A stretch of DNA of 64,000 nt from Amia ocellicauda (lineage: Eukaryota; Chordata; Actinopteri; Amiiformes; Amiidae): the NCBI RefSeq assembly GCF_036373705.1, contig NC_089856.1, positions 31,964,298-32,028,297 on the forward strand. The letters run 5' to 3'. The notes beneath the pieces were generated by a model. That model searched no databases, had not been told where the DNA came from, and worked only from the letters and a program-made list of their open reading frames with translations. A program made the translations under genes and the position numbers. Each line of letters begins with the position of its first letter. Position 1 is the stretch's first letter. Shown in pieces: positions 1 to 8,879 of this stretch.

Positions 1-1329
1 TTTAAAGGAAGCCAGTTGACAACAGATAAAGGAGCCCTTGACATAAGAGAGGAGACTAATAAATAGTCGTTTTTGTTTTTTTTGCCCCCTTTCAAAGCCC
101 AATCTCCACATTTGGAGAGAAACCAATTTAGTAAATAATTCAATCATACTGTCCTGGGGGTGCCCACTTGAGAATCTGAGAGAGAAAGAGAGAGTGTAAA
201 CATGAAACATTTAACAATTTTAGTAAATTGTCTCTTTTCCAACCCAAGTTCCAATAATATCAAAAGTCTTTTTTTTCTGTATTTGGCTGTATTTAGATTA
301 TTGCTGATGAGGTAATGATGATAAAAATAAAAATAAACTGTTGGCAAAAGACTCTTACCTGACTTGCTGGATCAGTCAGTAATCCAACGAGGGTTGAAGA
401 CAATTGAAAACCCTCATGCAAACACCTTCATACCACCAGGAATCACTGTTGCATGCTTACATGCACCATCAGTAAAGGATTGGAAAACACACACTCCTCA
501 TGGCTTATTACAGTACAGATATGATAAACACTGATCGCCTCACATGTCTTTCTCTTCTTCAAGCCTGTATGGACTAGACAGCCTCACTGAAGGAGTGTGC
601 TGGCTGATGGGAGATCCGTACTCACACACTGAAGAGTCCACACCTCAGGTTGCCTAACTGAAGGCGAAATAAGTTAGATCTTGTTTAAAGCTCTATGATG
701 CCAGCTGCCTGAGACCCGTTTCACAAAAACAACATTATCTTGACAACAATCTGTAAATGTGAGAGAATGACTTAAGCATACATACCATGGTGATCACTAC
801 GTAAATAAAATAACACATTTCAAAGGTACATTTTATTCTGTACAAATACAAGTAAATACAAACTGTAGAGGTTTATGAAAGATGAAGTGATTCTGGCAGT
901 GTAATAGCCCTGACCAAGCTACTTTCTACGAATAAGTAGATTTTTAAAGTAAACATGTAGGTTCTGGAAACTCTGTGTTTGTGTGTATATAGATAGATAT
1001 AGATATATACAGACATATAGATATATGAAATTGTATTTATATGAAGTGTCTTGTATGAAAATACATATAGTGTATATCATGATCTTAAGAAAGTAAGGTG
1101 AATCTTAAAGTAATCAAGCTGTAGGTATAGTGTCTCACGTTAACGTTAATGGGGTCTAAGGAATTATTAACCCTGTCTGGTGTAAGGCTGTGGAACCTAA
1201 TGGTTTTAGTGCATTAACTCCCTTGCTGATGAGGCACTTTTAGTCCTGTGGCTCTGACCCTTTGTTAATTCACACAGCAACTATCTGATTTTCCAAACAC
1301 TGCATGAACTGCGCTGAAGCATTGTACTC

Positions 1330-1720
1330 TCTGCCTATTGTGTTTCACATTGTAAATAATGGGCCCTCTTCCTCCAGTGCAGCTCCGCTCTCCTCTCCCA
1401 GGCTGAACTGTGCCAGAGAGCAGCATGGTGCCCGGGGTGTCTGAACTCTCAGCGTGAGGGAGAGGAGAGGTTGACTCGAGGTTACAGGTACTTTTTATCC
1501 CACTTCCCAGGAGAGCTCCAACATCCTGCTGCTAGAAATTTGTCGTCCAATTCCCCTCTTTCTTGGAGAGTGTCAGCGCGGGCCCCTGATGAGAGATTTG
1601 TTGATATGATAACTCGATTAGGCCCGAGGATGGATGACACGGTGGCAGAGAGCCAGCGGCACCCAGGGAGTCTGTGATCCCGCTCCTTAACCTCTCCTCG
1701 GGAGAGAACAAATTATAACT
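1330..1720. other. GC-rich non-coding patch, possible regulatory element
   Basis: About 390 bases are clearly richer in G+C than the AT-rich surroundings. They contain an 11-base inverted repeat: GAGGAGAGGTT at 1462-1472 and its complement at 1689-1699. A 68-codon frame crosses it but has no recognisable domain or splice context. It could be a conserved non-coding element of the neighbouring HES1-side desert, or an unannotated non-coding exon. I cannot tell these apart from sequence alone. Confidence 0.25.
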
Positions 1721-3789
1721 GGTAATTGGTTAATAACCTACCCACTTTCTGACACTATCAAACTTCCGTTTCCAAACATGCTCCTGGGTCTAGTGGAAGA
1801 AATATCTGACTGTGGTTTAAATCCCCATCCCCAGACTCATGTTGGTTGGTGAGCTCCATTTACCCAATGAGATGTGAGTTTAGAGGTGACTTGAAAACAC
1901 GCATTTAATTCCCTATGCTATATGAAATAAGTTTGAATTAAAAAAATAAAAGGGTAAATATTTGAAGATTGTTTTGAAGTGTAGACCAATGAATTGGTCA
2001 AGTAGGGCCTTTGAGCCATTGTACTTGCTGATGTTTTCAAGGTGTTGCCATCTGTGTGCCCCTCCTCAGCCCCTCACTTCTCCTTTCTTTATCCCCACTG
2101 ACCTGGTTTTCCTCCATCCTTTCTTTTTCCTCTTTCCTCCAGAAGCCACCCTTGAGTGGCTGACCACTGGCCTGTGATGGCTGCTGACTGCGCACTATTT
2201 GTTTGCCTTTGTAAACTTCTCAACCCTGAAAAAGGAGGAAGAGGAGATGGGCTTTCTTTACTTTTTTTTTTTTTTTTTAAGAAATTGCTCATTAGAAAGA
2301 ATGTGCAGCCCTGCATGAATGGACTAGAGAGAAAAGAAAAGAAAAAGTGGAGGCCATAACAGAATACCAGGCAGACTCTTCATTGTGGATTTTCTAGAAG
2401 GTAAAACAGAGATAGAAAGTACCCAGAATGTGTTCAATGGAAGATACTCATACCTTGAGCTTGTTGTTCCAATATGCTTTGAGCTCCTCGGCCCACAACA
2501 TATCCAAGTCTTTTTGCTGAACCTTTCAACTTTTCAGAACATTAAAGACCCACGTTCTTCATTACCGTAGGATGCAGTCAATGTATTTATTTACACTGAC
2601 TTTTATCCCTCCTTGTGGATTGTTCCTTTCAGATATATTCCTACAAGAAGCATTGCCTTTTGAAATGCCATCTCATTTGCCTTATATTTTCAGTAAAACA
2701 TAAAATGTGAATTCATTGTTCTGTGTAGATATTGTAAACATGTATGGGTGTATAGATCCCTAAACATTTGGAGACATACGTGTTGCATTTCATATAGAAG
2801 AGAATCTGGAGAGAGTCAGCGCCTCCATCTACTTATTAGACTATTTTAATCATAAATCATTGTTTATCACCAGTGTTGTATTTAAATTAGGCAGTTTTCT
2901 AATTGACACTCTCCCCTCTCCTCTAAAAACAAAAGCAAAACAAAAACCTGGGATGCACTCAGAAGTGGGCATTGACCAAACCTTGTTATGTTTCACTGCA
3001 TTTCATATGAGAACTGCAGTGCTTGCCGTCATTTTGATTGCAATCATTAGCTAAAACATGATGAAAGCCTGTGGAGTCTGCTGGATTCTTCACTGGGCTG
3101 AAGTCCGGCAGATCTGATCACGAAAAGTGAAACACGTCTTGGGCTCTTTCTGGTGAATTTACTGTTACTGTTCTGAAAGAGGAATACCTTTAACAGTAAT
3201 CTGGTTTTACAAGGAAATGTCTGTTTTCCAGACATATTCACACTGATATACTCAACATTACTAGTCAATTGTGTGGTGCAAGTCATTTTTACATGGCTTA
3301 TTGCTCACCTCACTTTCCACAGTGCTGTATATAAGTTCCTCGAGGACAGAACGGTATTGCCTGTAAAATTAATAATTGTATCCTGATTTGAGATCTACAA
3401 TAGGTAATAAAACATAAGGACTTTGCATTAAATTATATACAAAAATGAATGCAGCTTATTCCTGACTGTATTGAGTTATTCAATTTAAAAAGTACTCTGT
3501 TGAGATTTTGAGAAAAGTAATAGATTGTTGTGCATAATTTAAGTGTGTATTATACTTACATTTGTAGTTCTGAAAGTCCAGACGAATTTCACAAAGAAGG
3601 GAGTACTTCATACTTCTGTAGCCTAACGTAGCAGATTTAAATTGAGTAGTCTAATTATTAAAGATGTATGTAAAGCAGAATTTGCTACATTTCAAACAAT
3701 TCCACCTGCTGAGTGATATCCAATGTGTGACACACTTCTCTGCCAAATCAGAACTGCTACTTATATATTTATATAGGCCTCTTCATATG

Positions 3790-3880
3790 TTCCACCAGGG
3801 TGACCAACCCTGGTCCTGGGGACCCCCTACCCTGTTCCAACCGAGCTCTCAATTAGTTAATTGAAACCTTATATGAACTA
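3790..3880 (+). repeat. Dispersed MITE-like repeat fragment
   Basis: It begins with a GACCAACCCTGGTCCTGG-type end followed by a run of TTAATT-like motifs. The same end recurs, inverted, at the right side of the element at 30690-30905, where GTGGCTAACCCAGTTCCTGG is read on the minus strand. This is the appearance of a short non-autonomous DNA element whose other end has decayed. Confidence 0.45.
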
Positions 3881-6800
3881 ATCATTTCCTGAATCAGAGC
3901 CTTTTATTTTTTTTTAAGCCAGTATGGGTTTTAAGTATATAATTGTATACACAACTTATTAAAGAACCAGCTCTTTTATTACACAATTGAAAATGTCAAT
4001 ACTAAGCAGATTGCTACTTCAATTAAGGTTCAGTTGGGTCATCGTTGCATAATGATAGCTGGCAAACGTACAAGACCTGCGTTCAATTGATGAGTTAGTT
4101 AATGACACGCATGCGTCCCCAATGACGGGGGAGAAGATGTTGATGAACACAGGTGAAATTCATTTGAAGTGCCGTTGTTTGCCAACTCTAAACTGTGTAA
4201 CTGACACAAAGGCCGTATCTTCAGATGGCAACACACTGGCGTTTGCCCCGGAGACTCCGCTCGTCTTCTCTCCCTCCGGGATGTTCTGTGGTAATTACAA
4301 TATTATCTACCCACACTTGTACAAAATAAACGTTCTTGTCTTGTCTATTTTATTTTTTTCATTTCCGAATAAGCATACTCTTTTTCTGCTGCGATACGCA
4401 AATCCCTTTTAAAATAGTAACATTATTTATGTAATTGGGTAGTTATTTACTTGCGGAGGGAGGCCATTTTAATTCAATAGGTAAGCTTGCAAAACCAGCA
4501 TCACCGTTCACGTCTGGTACACTACACAACTATCCTTTATAGTTATAAAAGCGTAATTGCGACAATGTGTGGGTTTATGCAATGTGCATTGGGTTGCAGT
4601 GCTGTAGCCGGCTGCTGAACGGAATCTTCCCTGATTTAATGATTGTTTTTTGTCGGCTCAGTTTAGCAGTTTTACTTGATTTGAAGGCTACATTAAACCC
4701 GTTAATTTTAATATAACTTGTGGCACTTGTTTTCTCTGCAGTGTTGGCACAGCTGTCTCTCACAGTGAAAGCTCTGCGCAGCTGTTGAGCGCAGGCGGTC
4801 AGGTGGGTGCTGTTTGCTGTTTGCGCTATATTATCTGCTAAACTTGCACAAGATGCTGCTGAGAAGGTTTATAGTCTTATTATCCCCATTTTCTAGTCAA
4901 CCACATTTTATGTATGACAAGACAGCGGTGACATCTAGTGGTTATATTCTGCATCCCATAATGATCATGTTCTTTATGTCTCAGAAAGTAACCTTTACAG
5001 CTACAGGGCTGTGTCTCTGTACATTGTATTAATACAATACAATAATTTATAAAGAGGGTCCTATGCTGCTGGTTCTACCCCCCCGCATACATTATGTATT
5101 CAGCATGTTTTAAACTTTTCACAACAGAGCAAACTTGAATCAGGATCTTCTTTTAACTTTCGACTTTGTACTCCAAACCCATACGTCTCGTACCTTTAGG
5201 CTGCAGTACATCATTTTGGGTTTTATACAGACTGCCATCTGTTTATAATATTGAAGGTCTAATTAATAAAGAAAATGCAGTTCAGAACAGTTTGAAAGTT
5301 TAAATGACGGACGCAGCCTCTGGGCTCTTCCCAGACACACAAGATAATGCTGCTTGACCGTGCTAATATGACTCTCTTTGCTTGAACAATGGGATCATTC
5401 AACACTCTAATAAGAACTGATGACAAACCATTTGATCCCCCTTCTTTTTTCCCCCCGTCTTAATGGATAATTAATTGTTTTGTGCCAAACACCTGTGATA
5501 AATTAGACCTTAACGAAGGTTTAATTGAGGCATTAAGTAGTTTGCCAACAGATATCCCCTCAAGGCAAGTGAGATCCTCTGCTGAAGTCTGTGACGTAAG
5601 CTGCCTTGAAGGATCTAAGGGACTGAGGTTGTTTATATTGTAGTGTCAACCTGTGACCTTGTGCCTCTAAAGCTACTCGGATAACAGACAGAGGGAAGGG
5701 GGTTATGTTGTAAAGAAGGTGACTGAGGGACTCTAGTGTTCTTGTAAGAGCTGGACCACTTCTAACTAAACCCTTTTAAATTGGCTAATATAACTGCTCT
5801 TGGTCAAATGAGCAGGGGGCCTTTATCTATGTATTGCCAGCTTGCACATTACCATTGAGTAGCAGTAGACGCTGTATTTGGTGAAGAATTATGATGCTTT
5901 GTCAGTATTTTTTACATTAATACATAAAGCAAAAGAACAGTTATTCTGGTATTCTACAGTGACAGGAAATGCAATGTGGTAGGCAGTGTTATTTGGTAAT
6001 CAATTGCTCATTAATGTTTTATAAATAGTCTAGACCTTTCAACATCTTCTGTGGAAAATGAAGTTCATCTTAATATGTGATTTTTGGAGTGAATAAACGT
6101 AGGAGACGAAGCCTTTTTGTGAGTTTAGATAAAACTTTATGCTTTATGCCTCTTTTATACTTAGGACACAGCTTTAAGACTATGTCCACTACATCTACAC
6201 AGAGAGGCAGCAGTGTCTACAATAGAGCACTTGTTTTGGAATTCATTCAACTCCATTATACAGACATGAGCTTTACTTCTGTCCAAATCAAAATGTTTTA
6301 ATAAAATGCTTTGAACGCAAATGCAATCATAATAATAATGTTGCCTGTTTTCTTCAGAAAATAATTGTCAAAGTATGATTATCTCAGTAAACTTTTCATA
6401 CCTCTTCTCAAGTGAAGAGATTTGAAGCCCTTACTGTGTATAGTTAACCTTTTGTTAGTGTAATTAAACAATGTATTAGTCAATCATGCATTGACAGCTG
6501 AGACTGGGGAGAAAATTCAGAAGCACAAGATGTTGCACAATCTGCAAGAAAATGTCAGGTGTATGTTGCCTGAATAATCTATTGAATCTCCCTCTGAATT
6601 CAGTGGTTGTGAGTATGCAAGAGCAATCTGATTAACAACCTGAAGAGATGTACATGTTAAGTGACATGAAACCGCAGTATCTGTTTGAAAAGATTATACA
6701 TTTAATTGATCACAAAATTGATCTCCTAACCTATTCTTAACATCTCGGTTGATGCTTATTTCTTTTTCTGTTGAAATGGGGGAAAATGTATTTGTGTATA

Positions 6801-7588
6801 GCAGAGTTTAAATTCCATAACTGGTTAGAGAGTTAGGATTTCATTCCTGGGTGATGTGACAAAGGTCTGTCAAAATGAATTTGAATTCCTGTGAGGGCTT
6901 TGAACGGCATTGGAAGTAGACATCACTTTGATGGGATTACCTTGACAACATGGGATTAAGGCCTAGTTTAGAATACTTCTTCCATGTCGGGACCCTTCAG
7001 TCCAGCCAGTTTACAACCTGCATCACAATGGAAGTCCGATCAATCATCTTGTGTCAGAATCCAGCCCTCCAGCCTAAACAAGGTCTGAGCCCACATTAGA
7101 ATATCTGAGGGGGATGAAACCGGGCCTGCTGTTTGCCACACCCTGGCCTATTTGAAGAGCCCATCTGAATAAATAAGAGCTGAAAAGCTTTGATGCAATC
7201 TCAAGAGCCAGGCTGTACTTTTGCACCATCTGTGACTTCCTTGAGCAGTCTTCCTTTCAAACTCAGTGATGGTTAACAGGAGGTCTGTTTCTTTCTGTCA
7301 TATAAAAACATTTTAATATTCAGTGGCTTCAAATCAAGTATTTCTCAAGTTTAATGTTTTGTTTGCTTGCTTTTGAGGAAATCTATATGCTGAAGGCTCA
7401 GTTCTCTGTTCATAATCCTTTTTGCCTCTTGTCAAAACACCATTCTCAATTTTAAACTCTTTAAACTATTACTGTTATGCATATTTATATTTCATGGCAA
7501 TATTTGTATTCTAGGCCTCGGCTTTGATACGCTCAATGGAATATTCTGTTAATGAATTGTGTAAGTAATTATTATAGGTGCTTGTGTA

Positions 7589-8538
7589 CAGTGCATCCAG
7601 AAAGTATTCACAGCGCTTTGCTTTTTTCCACATTTTGTTATGTTACAGCCTTATTCCAAAATGGATTACATTCATTGTTTTCCTCAAAATTCTACAAATA
7701 ATACCCCATAATGACAGCATGAAAGAAGTTTGAAATCTTTGCAAATGTATTAAAAATAAAAAACAAAAAAAGCACATGTACATAAGTATTCACAGCCTTT
7801 GCCATGACACTCAGAATTGAGCTCAGGTGTATCCTGTTTCCACTGATCATCCTTGATGTTTCTACAACTTGATTGGAGTCCACCTGTGGTAAATTCAGTT
7901 GATTGGACATGATTTGGAAAGGCACACACCTGTCTATATAAGGTCCCACAGTTAACAGTGCATGTCAGAGCACAAACCAAGCCATGAAGTCCAAGGAATT
8001 TTCTGTAGACCTCCGAGACAGGATTGTATCGAGGCACAGATCTGGGGAAGGGTACAGAAAAATGTCAGCAGCATTGGAGGTCCCAATGAGCACAGTGGCC
8101 TCCATCATCCGTAAATGGAAGAAGTTTGGAACCTCCAGGACTCTTCCTAGAGCTGGCCGCCCGGCCAAACTGAGCGATCGGGGGAGAAGGACCTTAGTCA
8201 GGGAGGTGACCAAGAACCCGATGGTCACTCTGACAGAGCTCCAGCGTGTCTCTGTGGAGAGAGGAGAACCTTCCAGAAGAACAACCATCTCTGCAGCACT
8301 CCACCAATCAGGCCTGTATGGTAGAGTGGCCAGACGGAAGCCACTCCTCAGTAAAAAGCACATGACAGCCCGCCTGGAGTTTGCCAAAAGGCACCTGAAT
8401 GACTCTCAGACCATGAGAAACAAAATTCTCTTATCTGATGAAACAAAGATTGAACTCTTTGGCCTGAATGGCAAGCATAACATAACATAACAAAATGTGG
8501 AAAAAGTGAAGCGCTGTGAATACTTTCCGGATGCACTG
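7589..8538 (+). mobile_element. Internally deleted Tc1-like DNA transposon
   Basis: Two inverted ends of about 58 bases start CAGTGCATCC(A/G)GAAAG and differ at only about four positions, counting one indel. They lie directly inside a TA dinucleotide on each side (7587-7588 and 8539-8540), the Tc1/mariner target duplication. The copy is about 950 bp, against roughly 1.6 kb for a full fish Tc1 element. The missing part is the 3' two thirds of the transposase gene: coding sequence stops near 8476 and runs straight into the right inverted end through a short CATAA/TAACAT microhomology. High similarity between the ends suggests a fairly recent insertion. It is non-autonomous, because two of the three catalytic acids are gone. 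Confidence 0.92.
7984..8490 (+). pseudogene. Tc1 transposase N-terminal half (DNA-binding domain only)
   Basis: A 168-codon open frame with the bipartite Tc1 DNA-binding region. The first helix-turn-helix is about residues 1-50, then comes the GRP-type linker (RAGRPAKLS, about 55-63), and the second helix-turn-helix is about 65-115. The start of the catalytic domain follows, including SDETKIELFG with the first DDE aspartate. The normal protein continues for about another 170 residues with the second Asp and the Glu, and those are absent. The last few codons come from the right inverted repeat. The frame is otherwise open, so a DNA-binding fragment could in principle be made, but there is no sign that it is expressed. 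Confidence 0.85.
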
Positions 8539-8710
8539 TATAAACGTGTATAAGCATCTGTCTAAAATATAGATGCATTTAGTAAACATACTAATTTCAC
8601 ACTGTATATTTCAGTATACATTCTTAATTGTATTACACACAAACTTTACATGATTGCAGCTTTAGTGTGATGCTTACATTATATTTTCAAAACTAAACAT
8701 TAAAAAATAC

Positions 8711-8746
8711 TTTATTTTGCAACATTTCAACAGTTAATTGTTTATT
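8711..8746 (-). terminator. Candidate polyadenylation signals of the mucin-LRR gene
   Basis: Two AATAAA hexamers on the minus strand (TTTATT at 8741-8746 and 8711-8716) lie about 135-170 bases past the stop codon of the mucin-LRR gene. That gives a short 3' UTR ending before the Tc1 element. Confidence 0.4.
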
Positions 8747-8879
8747 GACTATAAAATAACGGGTGCCCACAGAGTGTCTTCTGTCGGCTTCTATTGGATG
8801 TCTACCTACGTATGAGACCTATTTAATGAGACATTTCTGTAAATGATAAGACATGACTTAATTTCAAATCCCCACATTT

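Larger units (their letters stand above)
1..7588. other. Gene-free left flank
   Basis: No coding region is supportable here: the open frames are short (under 100 codons), lack recognisable domains and do not chain across splice sites. It holds an AT/GATA-rich simple repeat near 985-1030, a T-run at about 2262-2278, a GC-rich patch at 1330-1720, a dispersed-repeat fragment at about 3797-3880 and an AT-rich, homeodomain-site-like stretch near 5450-5560. By the human gene order the next gene to the left would be HES1, so this may be part of the regulatory desert between HES1 and the LRR cluster. That is inference from synteny. Confidence 0.6.

Noticed and set aside
4030-4100. tRNA-like or tRNA-derived SINE start
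   Set aside because: A GTTCAATTG box-B-like string is present, but no cloverleaf or A box could be built.
4122-4412. 96-codon plus-strand frame in the left desert
   Set aside because: No domain or family resemblance, and no splice partners. Length is within chance expectation.
7965-8387. 140-codon minus-strand frame in the Tc1 element
   Set aside because: It is a mirror of the transposase coding strand.
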